Part shown: piece by piece, positions 16,467-23,830 of the stretch
Layout of the letters: each line of letters begins with the position of its first letter
Position numbering within the stretch: the first letter of the stretch is position 1
Made by a program: the position numbers and the translations under genes
Notes under the pieces: model-generated
The model's database searches: none
What the model was told of the DNA's origin: nothing
The model's input: only the letters and a program-made list of their open reading frames with translations
DNA from: Tamlana sp038148895
Lineage (GTDB): Bacteria; Bacteroidota; Bacteroidia; Flavobacteriales; Flavobacteriaceae
Assembly: GCA_038148895.1 (NCBI GenBank)
Contig: JBBVGQ010000005.1
Reading direction: 5' to 3' (one strand)
DNA: 64,000 nt

Positions 16467-16832
16467 ATGAAGCAAGTTTTATTAGTTTTTATTGGCGGTG
16501 GATTTGGCAGTGCATTGCGTTTTTTAATTGGAAAATATTTAAACAAACCCGAAACCTTCATGCCTTACGGCACATTTACAGCCAATGTATTAGGTTGTTT
16601 GCTTATAGGTATCGTTTTAGGCCTGGCCGCAAAAAACACGTCACTCTCTCAAAACCATATTTTGTTATTGGCGTCAGGTTTTTGTGGTGGGTTTACCACC
16701 TTTTCAACTTTTGCTTATGAAAACCACGTGCTCTTAAAATCAGGTGATTTTATGGGCTTTGTGGTTTATACCATTGCCAGCTTTATTGCTGGGTTTTTAG
16801 CGGTATTTTTTGGTATGTTTTTGGTGAAATAA
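16467..16832 (+). CDS. crcB: Fluoride-specific channel CrcB/Fluc
   Basis: This 121-aa four-helix inner-membrane protein exports fluoride as an antiparallel dimer. Family motifs are present: GGGFGSALRFLIGKYL at the N-terminus, GTFTANVLGCLLIGI (about residues 33-47), and GFCGGFTTFSTFAYE (about 71-85), which contains the Phe box and the central sodium-site GG-TTFST. It directly follows the SRPBCC-GyrI gene. There is no room for, and no sign of, a fluoride riboswitch immediately upstream. Confidence 0.95.
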   Translation: MKQVLLVFIGGGFGSALRFLIGKYLNKPETFMPYGTFTANVLGCLLIGIVLGLAAKNTSLSQNHILLLASGFCGGFTTFSTFAYENHVLLKSGDFMGFVVYTIASFIAGFLAVFFGMFLVK

Positions 16833-16889
16833 CCCCTTGGATTTAAAATATTAATACCCAAAATCTGCAAATTAGCGTTGATTAATTAA

Positions 16890-18323
16890 ATGAAAATATT
16901 AAAACGCCTTTTAAAAATTGTAAGTATTCTTTTAGGACTGTTAGTATTAACAGCCCTAATTGCACTTTGGATTGATTCGGCAAAAACCAGCTACCTAAAC
17001 ATCAAAGAAAACGAATTGGCAAACAACGATTCTTTTCTCATAAAAGATGTCAATGTCATACCAATGAACCGAGATACTGTTTTGGTTAACAAAATGGTAT
17101 ACATAAAAGAGGGCGTAATTCAGAAGATTGCCGACACTATTGAAATCAATAATATTGAAATCATTGACGCAAAAAATAAATTTTTAACACCCGGCCTTAT
17201 TGATATGCATGTTCATGTTTGGGACAGATATGAACTAGGCCTATATCTATCAAATGGAGTTACAACGGTTAGAAATTTATGGGGTATGCCCATGCATTTA
17301 AGAATTAAAGAGGATGTTAATAATGACAAAATTTTTTCGCCCACGTTTATTACAACAGGGCCAAAGCTAACTGGTTTGGAATTTATTGGCGACGATAATT
17401 TAAATCTTACTAGCCCCGATGAAGGTAGAGAAAAAGTGATTTCATACAAGGAAAGAGGTTACGACTTAATTAAGACTTATTACGGACTGGATAGAGAAAT
17501 ATTTGATGCCATCATTGAACAAGCAGAAATTTCGGAAATTGATATTGTTGCCCATCCCTCTCAAAAAGTGTCTTTTTCATATCATTTAAACCCCAAAATC
17601 AAATCCATCGAACATGCTGAAGAAATTGTTCAGCAACCTTTGCAGTTCGATTTAGACACCATAAAACTAGAACCTATTATTGATTCCATATCACGCTCCA
17701 ACCATACAAGTTATTGCCCAACAATAACGGTATTCAATAATATCTACCAAATGATGATTAATGATTCTATTTTAGATTCTGAAACTTTAGGGTACATGAA
17801 TCCGCTAATCAAAAAAACAGACAGTAAAAAACAATTTGAGCGCTGGTTTAAAACAAAACAGAATGACGCTTCCTCGACAAATCGAATTAAAAAACAACAT
17901 GATTTTCATATTACCATCGTTAAAAAACTTCACGAAGTAGGTGTAAATATAATTTGTGGTACAGATGCTGGAATTGGGATTACCCTTCCAGGTTTTTCAA
18001 TTCACCAAGAACTGGCATTCTACAAAGAAGCTGGTCTTTCTAATTACGAGGCATTGAAAACAGCTACGGCAAACCCTTCCAAAACACACAATTTCATGAA
18101 CTCTCTTGGAACTATTGAAGAGGGCAAAATGGCTAACTTATTAATTGTTAACAAGAACCCCCTTTTGGAATTATCATCACTTAAAAAACCTTCATTTGTT
18201 TTTATCAAAGGAAGAAAATTAGACAGGAAGACACTGGACTATTTTGGCGAAAAAGCTAAAAACAGAAACAATTTAATTGCTACAGCACTTCGATATTTGG
18301 AAAATTTAATAGTTGAAAAATAA
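16890..18323 (+). CDS. Amidohydrolase-family protein (membrane-anchored)
   Basis: This 477-aa protein has an N-terminal hydrophobic segment (residues 8-29) that anchors or exports it. The metal-dependent hydrolase domain shows LIDMHVHVWD (HxH metal ligands, about residue 107), a Lys in DLIKTYYG, VAHPSQ (a further His), and the catalytic Asp in CGTDAGIG (about 353). The C-terminal strand domain (GTIEEGKMANLLIVNKNP) closes the composite fold. It resembles imidazolonepropionase/prolidase-like amidohydrolases of the TIM-barrel superfamily; the substrate is not predictable. Confidence 0.88.
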   Translation: MKILKRLLKIVSILLGLLVLTALIALWIDSAKTSYLNIKENELANNDSFLIKDVNVIPMNRDTVLVNKMVYIKEGVIQKIADTIEINNIEIIDAKNKFLTPGLIDMHVHVWDRYELGLYLSNGVTTVRNLWGMPMHLRIKEDVNNDKIFSPTFITTGPKLTGLEFIGDDNLNLTSPDEGREKVISYKERGYDLIKTYYGLDREIFDAIIEQAEISEIDIVAHPSQKVSFSYHLNPKIKSIEHAEEIVQQPLQFDLDTIKLEPIIDSISRSNHTSYCPTITVFNNIYQMMINDSILDSETLGYMNPLIKKTDSKKQFERWFKTKQNDASSTNRIKKQHDFHITIVKKLHEVGVNIICGTDAGIGITLPGFSIHQELAFYKEAGLSNYEALKTATANPSKTHNFMNSLGTIEEGKMANLLIVNKNPLLELSSLKKPSFVFIKGRKLDRKTLDYFGEKAKNRNNLIATALRYLENLIVEK

Positions 18324-18383
18324 GCTATTTTAATCGAGAATATCTCCAAGTAATTATACCTAAAACGTTAACCGAATTCTTTC

Positions 18384-18989
18384 CTAATGCTTCCCAAAAG
18401 ACTTTACCCCAGCCTCAATTCTGGTTTTTAAATAATTTCTTCGGGGCACAATAGGACAAGAATACCTGTCGTTATAAGCACAATAAGGATTGTATGCCGA
18501 ATTGAAATCAATTACCAAGGTATCGTTTTCAGGTATTAGGGCATCAATATAACGTCCACCTCCATAGCTTTCTAAACCATTAGTTTCATCCAAAAAAGGC
18601 AAAAACAGGTGGTTTTCATAACCTTCCTGCATCATCAGATCTTGGTTTTGGTAAATATCCAAAGTAAAAGTTTCTCCTCTTAAATTAAATGACAACTCAG
18701 CGTATTTCATATAAACAGGCAACCTGTCGGTTGTGGTTTTCATCTTAAAGGCTTTTTCATTTGGGGTTCTTGTAAACTTTGCCTTCACCACATAAGTAGA
18801 ATCGAACTCGAAAAAATCTAAACCTTCAAAATGCTTTCTATCCTCATCTTTTAAAGGTGACCTTGAAGCATCCTTAAATTGTGCATTAATTTCCTTTTGA
18901 AACTCGGTTTCACCCTGCACAGGTCTCCTTTTCCGCGCACAATTCGTTAAATATAATACACATACAAAAAGGACTATAATTTTTTTCAT
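18384..18989 (-). CDS. DUF1684 lipoprotein
   Basis: This 201-aa protein has a lipoprotein signal ending LTNC (Cys17). The DUF1684 signature is in the C-terminal half: NSAYNPYCAYNDRYSCPIVPRRNYLKTRIEAG, seen as the CAYN...CP..P..N pattern. The family has a compact beta-rich fold and no known activity. A TATTTTTG box at 19008-19015 is a likely promoter. It is convergent with the amidohydrolase gene. Confidence 0.88.
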   Translation of the reverse strand: MKKIIVLFVCVLYLTNCARKRRPVQGETEFQKEINAQFKDASRSPLKDEDRKHFEGLDFFEFDSTYVVKAKFTRTPNEKAFKMKTTTDRLPVYMKYAELSFNLRGETFTLDIYQNQDLMMQEGYENHLFLPFLDETNGLESYGGGRYIDALIPENDTLVIDFNSAYNPYCAYNDRYSCPIVPRRNYLKTRIEAGVKSFGKH

Positions 18990-19007
18990 CTGATTAAAAT
19001 TTCATTT

Positions 19008-19015
19008 CAAAAATA
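19008..19015 (-). promoter_or_regulatory. -7 promoter box TATTTTTG of the DUF1684 gene
   Basis: TAnnTTTG match on the minus strand, 18 bases before the ATG at 18989. Confidence 0.45.
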
Positions 19016-19035
19016 CAATTTCAAAATATTTTATA

Positions 19036-19043
19036 TAAGTTTG
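19036..19043 (+). promoter_or_regulatory. -7 promoter box TAAGTTTG of the leader upstream of the MFS gene
   Basis: TAnnTTTG match. Transcription predicted from about 19048 would pass a 27-codon ORF and then meet the hairpin at 19176-19202. Confidence 0.5.
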
Positions 19044-19064
19044 TAGCTCAATAATAAAATAGAA

Positions 19065-19148
19065 ATGCGTTGTAACGTCACAATTTGTAGAAAGCAATTG
19101 ACATCTTCTTATACCGGAAGACGTTGGGCTTGTTATATATTGTGGTGA
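19065..19148 (+). CDS. Possible 27-aa Cys/Arg/Trp-containing leader peptide
   Basis: A short ATG reading frame (MRCNVTICRKQLTSSYTGRR plus WACYILW) lies between promoter box 19036-19043 and the terminator hairpin 19176-19202. It contains three Cys and two Trp. It could be a translated regulatory leader for the MFS gene, a tiny protein, or chance. Confidence 0.25.
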   Translation: MRCNVTICRKQLTSSYTGRRWACYILW

Positions 19149-19175
19149 TATAAATATAAAATATTACAATATTTA

Positions 19176-19202
19176 AAAGTCCGACTTCACCGTCGGACTT
19201 TT
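19176..19202 (+). terminator. Terminator between leader and MFS gene (possible attenuator)
   Basis: The stem AAGTCCGAC / GTCGGACTT with a 5-base loop is followed by TTTGTTTTTT. There is no annotated plus-strand gene upstream that it would serve, and it stands about 58 bases before the MFS start codon. Confidence 0.7.
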
Positions 19203-19260
19203 TGTTTTTTGCAAAATCAATAATTTAATTAAGTCCCTGTTTAAAAGGGATAAAAGAGGA

Positions 19261-20493
19261 ATGAAAACTTTATTCAACAATTATTTAAACACTTTTAAAG
19301 GCTTATCTGTAGAGGTATGGTGGCTGGCGTTGATATCACTTATTAACAGGGCGGGCACAATGGTTATTCCATTTTTGTCAATTTACTTAACCGAGAGCCT
19401 CCATTTTTCATTAAGTGAAGTGGGGTGGATAATGAGCGCCTTTGGGTTGGGTTCTGTGGTTGGCTCATGGCTTGGTGGAAAGTTGACTGATAAAATTGGT
19501 TACTATAAAGTTATGACCCTAAGTCTTCTGACTACAGGGTTTTTGTTTATCGCTCTACAGTTTTTAAAAACGTTTGAGACACTTTGCATCGGTATCCTTA
19601 TTGTCATGCTGGTAGCCGATATGTTTCGTCCAGCCATGTTTGTCGCTTTGAGCGCACACAGCAAACCTGAAAACAAAACACGGTCTGTTACATTGGTACG
19701 ACTTGCCATAAATTTGGGGTTTTCAGCAGGGCCAGCCATTGGTGGGCTAATCATTACAACATTAAGTTATGGTAGTCTGTTTTGGGTTGATGGCATAACA
19801 TGTATCATTGCTACTTTGGTATTGATTACAGTTTTAAATCCGAAAAAAGTCAAAGTATTAGATGACGTTACCGTTAAAAACCCAAAATCGGCGTATCAAG
19901 ACAGAGCATTTTTGATTTTTCTTGTAGCCATGATGCTTTTCGGCATTGTGTTTTTACAGTATTTTTCAACCATGCCATTGTATTATAGGGAAGGACATTT
20001 TTTAACGGAGTTGGAGATAGGTCTTTTGCTAGGAATAAATGGTTTTTTAATCTTTGTTTTTGAAATGCCTTTAATAAAATGGCTGGAAAATACTAGTTTT
20101 TCCAAAATAGGTTTAATGCTTTTTGGTGGTATTTTAACTGGTGCAAGCTTTATTATTCTAAACTTCACCTCTTGGTCTGGAATATTGATTTTGGGTATGT
20201 TACTCATGACCTTTGGTGAAATGATTGCATTCCCATTCTCCAACGCTTTTGCTTTAGAAAGAGCAAAAAAAGGCAATCAGGGCGAGTACATGGCTCTCTA
20301 TTCCATAGCATTCTCATTTGCCCATATTTTTGGGCACAATGCCGGCATGCGCTTGGTTGACCAACTAGGGTTTGATAACACTTGGTATATCATTACCCTA
20401 CTGGCTGCGATTTGTGTATTTTTGTTATTTGGTTTGAGGCAGTATTTAAATGTAAAAAAGGCAAATAGAGAAAAAGCGAAGCTGCCCATTTGA
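19261..20493 (+). CDS. Major facilitator superfamily transporter
   Basis: This 410-aa inner-membrane secondary transporter has about 12 hydrophobic segments. The MFS loop 2-3 motif is GSWLGGKLTDKIGYYKV (about residues 75-91), and the N-terminal half contains NLGFSAGPAIGGL (about 149-161), typical of the drug/proton antiporter-like DHA group. It starts 31 bp upstream of the YpdA-like gene, which suggests an operon with it and the VOC protein. The substrate is unknown. The leader upstream has its own promoter and terminator. Confidence 0.88.
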   Translation: MKTLFNNYLNTFKGLSVEVWWLALISLINRAGTMVIPFLSIYLTESLHFSLSEVGWIMSAFGLGSVVGSWLGGKLTDKIGYYKVMTLSLLTTGFLFIALQFLKTFETLCIGILIVMLVADMFRPAMFVALSAHSKPENKTRSVTLVRLAINLGFSAGPAIGGLIITTLSYGSLFWVDGITCIIATLVLITVLNPKKVKVLDDVTVKNPKSAYQDRAFLIFLVAMMLFGIVFLQYFSTMPLYYREGHFLTELEIGLLLGINGFLIFVFEMPLIKWLENTSFSKIGLMLFGGILTGASFIILNFTSWSGILILGMLLMTFGEMIAFPFSNAFALERAKKGNQGEYMALYSIAFSFAHIFGHNAGMRLVDQLGFDNTWYIITLLAAICVFLLFGLRQYLNVKKANREKAKLPI

Positions 20494-20523
20494 TTTGAAA
20501 AATATCTAGTGCAATTAAAATAG

Positions 20524-21504
20524 ATGAAAGAAAAAGCAAAAAAAGAGGTCATAATTATTGGCGGAGGCCCCATTGGTATTGCCTGTGCTTTAGAATACAA
20601 AAAAAGAAATTGGGACTATTTAATAATTGAAAAGGGAGCGCTTACCAACTCCCTTTTCAACTACCCCAAAAACATGACTTTTTTTTCAACCTCAGAAAAG
20701 TTGGAAATCGATGAGATTCCGTTTATTAGCAACAATCCCAAACCCAACAGGGATGAAGCTCTGGAATATTACAGACGTGTTACCACCTCCAACCAGTTGA
20801 ACATAAACCTATATGAAACTGTGGTTTCCATTGAAAAACTGGCGAAACATTTTAAAATTTCTACCAACAAATCAAGTTACACGTCAAATTATGTCATCAT
20901 CTGTACTGGCTTTTACGACATCCCAAAATTATTGAACGTACCTGGTGAAAGCTTGCCAAAAGTTACCCACTATTACAAAGAAGCCCATAACTACAGCATG
21001 CAAGATATTGTTGTTGTTGGCGCGAGTAATTCCGCCGTTGATGCCGCTTTGGAAATTTGGCGCAAAGGCGGGCGGGTCACTATGGTTGTTCGTGGCAAAA
21101 CCATTGGCGAACGCGTTAAATATTGGGTTCGGCCAGATATTATTAATCGTATTGAGGAGGGCAGCATAAAAGCCTACTACAATTCGGAAATAACAGAAAT
21201 AAAAGAAGAAGAGGTCGTCATTAAAACTCCAAATGGGACGATAAATATTCCTAATGATTATGTTGTGGCACTCACGGGTTATCTGCCTAATTTCGAATTA
21301 TTGATTGATAGCGGAATTAAGTTATCGGATGACGAAAAACATATTCCCCAATACAACAAAGAAACCATGGAAACCAATGTTGAAGGACTTTATTTAGCCG
21401 GGGTAATTTGTGGCGGTAAAGAAACCCATAAGTGGTTTATTGAAAATTCAAGAATTCATGCAAAACTAATTGCCGAAAATTTAGAGACTAAAATAAAAGA
21501 ATGA
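20524..21504 (+). CDS. YpdA-family NAD(P)/FAD oxidoreductase (putative bacillithiol disulfide reductase)
   Basis: This 326-aa flavoprotein has an N-terminal FAD motif GGGPIGIACALEY (residues 12-24) and a second nucleotide motif VVGASNSAVDAALEIWRKGG (about 162-181), the thioredoxin-reductase-like fold. It lacks the CxxC redox pair of thioredoxin reductase. In place of this, YpdA proteins reduce bacillithiol disulfide with NADPH. The assignment to YpdA rests on overall resemblance (ALTGYLPNFELL, YLAGVICGGKETHKWFIENSR). It overlaps the VOC gene by 4 bp (ATGA). Confidence 0.85.
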   Translation: MKEKAKKEVIIIGGGPIGIACALEYKKRNWDYLIIEKGALTNSLFNYPKNMTFFSTSEKLEIDEIPFISNNPKPNRDEALEYYRRVTTSNQLNINLYETVVSIEKLAKHFKISTNKSSYTSNYVIICTGFYDIPKLLNVPGESLPKVTHYYKEAHNYSMQDIVVVGASNSAVDAALEIWRKGGRVTMVVRGKTIGERVKYWVRPDIINRIEEGSIKAYYNSEITEIKEEEVVIKTPNGTINIPNDYVVALTGYLPNFELLIDSGIKLSDDEKHIPQYNKETMETNVEGLYLAGVICGGKETHKWFIENSRIHAKLIAENLETKIKE

Positions 21505-21887
21505 ATTTAAACCAAATAACCATACCGTCATTAAATGTTGAACGCGCGACTGAATTTTATAAAGTTTTGGGGTTAAAACTTATCGTTGATGCCACTCCCA
21601 AATATGTTAGGTTTGAATGTCCTGATGGCGATACCACCTTTTCAATACATAAAGTTGATGAATTACCAAAAGGCGACGGTATTACCATTTATTTTGAAGA
21701 TGAACAATTAGACGATTTGGTTGCTAACCTTAAAAAAAAAGGTGTAGTTTTTAATCAATTACCTGAAGACAAACCTTGGCTTTGGCGGGAAGCCCATTTG
21801 CAAGACCCCGATGGCAACAAAATCATTCTTTACCATGCAGGTAAAAACAGAAAGAATCCACCATGGCGGATTAATCTGCAAGAGTAA
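21501..21887 (+). CDS. VOC-family (glyoxalase/bleomycin-resistance fold) protein
   Basis: This 128-aa protein is a single vicinal-oxygen-chelate domain: NQITIPSLNVERATEFYKVLGLKLI at the start, DGDTTFSIHK, and the closing WREAHLQDPDGNKIILYHAG, in which an acidic/His metal site is expected. The members include glyoxalases, dioxygenases and thiol-transferase resistance proteins. Translational coupling to the YpdA-like gene suggests a thiol-related role, but that is inference. Confidence 0.85.
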   Translation: MNLNQITIPSLNVERATEFYKVLGLKLIVDATPKYVRFECPDGDTTFSIHKVDELPKGDGITIYFEDEQLDDLVANLKKKGVVFNQLPEDKPWLWREAHLQDPDGNKIILYHAGKNRKNPPWRINLQE

Positions 21888-22331
21888 TTACTTAATGGGA
21901 ATTACCTCTTTTTGTTTCACCACTCGCGATAAAACAATTTGGGTTTTCGATTCTCCGTATGTTATGAGCTGATCAATGAATGACTCCAAATGTTTATTAT
22001 TTTTTAAGACCACTTCCATCACAATATTTTCATCACCCGTAATCCGGTAACAATTAATGACCTCCTCATAGGTTTTTACTTTTTCTAAAAAGGGTTTTAA
22101 TTTCCCCATAAAAGCCCTTAAGGTGATAATGGCCTTTAATTGATATCCTATTTCAAAAGGCGAAACAATGGTCTTATAGCCTTCAATAATTCCCAAGTCT
22201 TCCATCTTTTTAATGCGCTCTGAAACTGCGGGAGAACTTATGCCCACTTGGCGCCCAATTTCAGCATTAGAAAGCCTAGCATTTTGCTGTAAACATCTTA
22301 AAATCTTACTGTTAATCGAATCAATGCTCAT
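21888..22331 (-). CDS. Lrp/AsnC-family transcriptional regulator
   Basis: This 147-aa protein has an N-terminal winged helix-turn-helix (residues 5-60; ILRCLQQNARLSNAEIGRQVGISSPAVSERIKKMEDLGII) described here by its ends, and a C-terminal ligand-binding RAM domain (about 65-140; CYRITGDENIVMEVVLKN). It senses amino acids or related ligands and acts as an octamer. It is convergent and abutting the VOC gene, so it is not part of that operon. A TATATTTG promoter box lies at 22370-22377. Confidence 0.93.
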   Translation of the reverse strand: MSIDSINSKILRCLQQNARLSNAEIGRQVGISSPAVSERIKKMEDLGIIEGYKTIVSPFEIGYQLKAIITLRAFMGKLKPFLEKVKTYEEVINCYRITGDENIVMEVVLKNNKHLESFIDQLITYGESKTQIVLSRVVKQKEVIPIK

Positions 22332-22369
22332 TCAAAAGAAAATTAAACCTAAATAATTAAAATCTAAAG

Positions 22370-22377
22370 CAAATATA
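22370..22377 (-). promoter_or_regulatory. -7 promoter box TATATTTG of the Lrp-family gene
   Basis: Perfect TAnnTTTG box on the minus strand, about 38 bases before the ATG at 22331. Confidence 0.55.
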
Positions 22378-22421
22378 CACTTTTACTTTAAAAACTAAAG
22401 ATGAATCTCATTTCTTGTGAC

Positions 22422-22429
22422 TAATTTTG
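22422..22429 (+). promoter_or_regulatory. -7 promoter box TAATTTTG
   Basis: TAnnTTTG match 25 bases before the ATG at 22455. It is divergent from the Lrp-gene promoter 45 bp away, so the regulator could affect both. Confidence 0.45.
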
Positions 22430-22454
22430 ATGAAATTGCTTGAAAGTTTAGAAT

Positions 22455-22850
22455 ATGTTACACAATACCCCATCAAACCTATCGGAATTACCGGTTTATC
22501 AAAAAGCCTTAGAGATTTTTGCTCTGTCGCAAAATATATCGACCTACTTAAATCACGACTTATCTAGCTTACAACCAGACGGTTCAGAGGATAATAATAT
22601 TTATTTCTCTGGTGATATCGTACAACAATCTGTTTCGTTGGCTCCTGAAATTTTAAATGTGGAGTTACAACGCCATTCAGACAAAAAGCACAAACATTTG
22701 GCATCATTAAGACGCCTTACCAACAAACTTTACAAAAATTCTTATAGATTGGAGCGCTCCAACAGTAATGGAAAAGATTTCTTGCCAATTTTGAGAAGCG
22801 AACTTAAGAAGTTTAAAAAACTTCAGCGTTCGTGGATGCTAAGTTTATAG
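22455..22850 (+). CDS. Helical protein of unknown function (four-helix-bundle-like)
   Basis: This 131-aa protein, predicted mostly alpha helical and without a signal peptide, begins ELPVYQKALEIFALSQNIS, which faintly recalls the 23S-rRNA-IVP/four-helix-bundle family. It ends in a basic helix (LRSELKKFKKLQRSWMLSL). It is expressed from its own promoter opposite an Lrp regulator. Function is not recognised, and the family resemblance is weak. Confidence 0.65.
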   Translation: MLHNTPSNLSELPVYQKALEIFALSQNISTYLNHDLSSLQPDGSEDNNIYFSGDIVQQSVSLAPEILNVELQRHSDKKHKHLASLRRLTNKLYKNSYRLERSNSNGKDFLPILRSELKKFKKLQRSWMLSL

Positions 22851-22863
22851 GCAATGGACTAAT

Positions 22864-23280
22864 CTAGATTTTCTTGAATTTCTGGCCACATCCTTCTATA
22901 CATTGATACCATAATATCAGGTTCGGTCCGTCAATTTTATAGTATACCTTGATACCCTCAAAGCTATAATCGGGCGGTGTTATTTCACTATCATTCCATT
23001 TACTTTCTTCAGTTTCCATATAGCTTCCAGTGGTTTTGTCACCAACTTCGGTAGATATATAACACATGTCACCATTAACCGTTACTGAACCGTCGGTAAA
23101 AAATTCAAAAATCCTGTTGCTTACTATGGACTGAAAAGTGCCGCTACCATCACCGGGATCTATCAATTGCTCAATAATTTTCCATCTTCCCAAAAGCATT
23201 TCATCATCTTTTGGCTTTTCACTGTTAGTTGTACAACTGAAAGTCAATAAAGAGAATACAAAAGGTATAAAATATTTCAT
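22864..23280 (-). CDS. Small lipoprotein with lipocalin-like fold, unknown function
   Basis: This 138-aa protein has a lipoprotein signal ending LTFSC (Cys16). The mature part starts LLGRWKIIEQLIDPGDGSG and continues with strand-rich sequence containing ISNRIFEFFTDGSVTVNGDMC-like elements, the pattern of small Bacteroidota lipocalin-like lipoproteins. Four Cys in the mature region (CY, CIEGC) could form disulfides. No partner gene is adjacent. Confidence 0.7.
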   Translation of the reverse strand: MKYFIPFVFSLLTFSCTTNSEKPKDDEMLLGRWKIIEQLIDPGDGSGTFQSIVSNRIFEFFTDGSVTVNGDMCYISTEVGDKTTGSYMETEESKWNDSEITPPDYSFEGIKVYYKIDGPNLILWYQCIEGCGQKFKKI

Positions 23281-23345
23281 GGTAGTATTGAGACTTTCAT
23301 TACAGATGTTAAAATCCCTTTATGGTTGCGTTATATTAAAAACAA

Positions 23346-23376
23346 AAAACCTCGAAATTTAAAATCTCGAGGTTTT
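23346..23376 (-). terminator. Terminator of the small gene at 23403-23543
   Basis: Perfect 10-bp stem AAAACCTCGA / TCGAGGTTTT, followed on the minus strand by a T-run. It lies about 27 bases beyond the stop codon of the 46-aa ORF and has no other minus-strand gene to serve. Confidence 0.65.
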
Positions 23377-23402
23377 TATATCATTATGATTTATTTTAAA
23401 AC

Positions 23403-23543
23403 TTATCTTGTGAATATTCCATTTTTCACATCTACTATAGTAGCTTCCAACTGATAGTACTTTTCAGATTTAACGATATTTATCAACCAATCTAAATGGT
23501 TTTTTGACCGCCTTTTAAACTTGTATTTCAGTGTTGTTTCCAT
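23403..23543 (-). CDS. 46-aa basic protein, unknown
   Basis: ATG reading frame METTLKYKFKRRSKNHLDWL, continuing INIVKSEKYYQLEATIVDVK and ending NGIFTR. The N-terminal half is basic and the C-terminal half looks strand-forming. The terminator directly after it supports a transcribed gene. It is not recognised as any family. The rest of the 23281-23830 gap is AT-rich and shows no further gene. Confidence 0.55.
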   Translation of the reverse strand: METTLKYKFKRRSKNHLDWLINIVKSEKYYQLEATIVDVKNGIFTR

Positions 23544-23830
23544 AGGTAAAAATTTTTAATTCTTGGGTTAATCAATAATTTTCAATAACATATATGTGAC
23601 CAAATTACGTCTGGGGCCATCAATCAGGAAATAACTGAAAACAAATTAGTTTAACGGCTTACATACAGCCCCAACAGGATAAATTTTGTAAAAAAAAGCG
23701 ATGAAATAAAGGGATAAACAATAAAGATTTGTTTGTTTTTGTAAGAATAATAATTAATAAAAACTTCAAACTCTAAAGTATTAGGGAACTTTAGACATTT
23801 TTGGAATTCACTTTAAGACAGAAATATCGC

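Noticed and set aside
22455..22850. Firm assignment to the 23S rRNA IVP four-helix-bundle family
   Set aside because: Resemblance is limited to the first 20 residues; kept as unknown.
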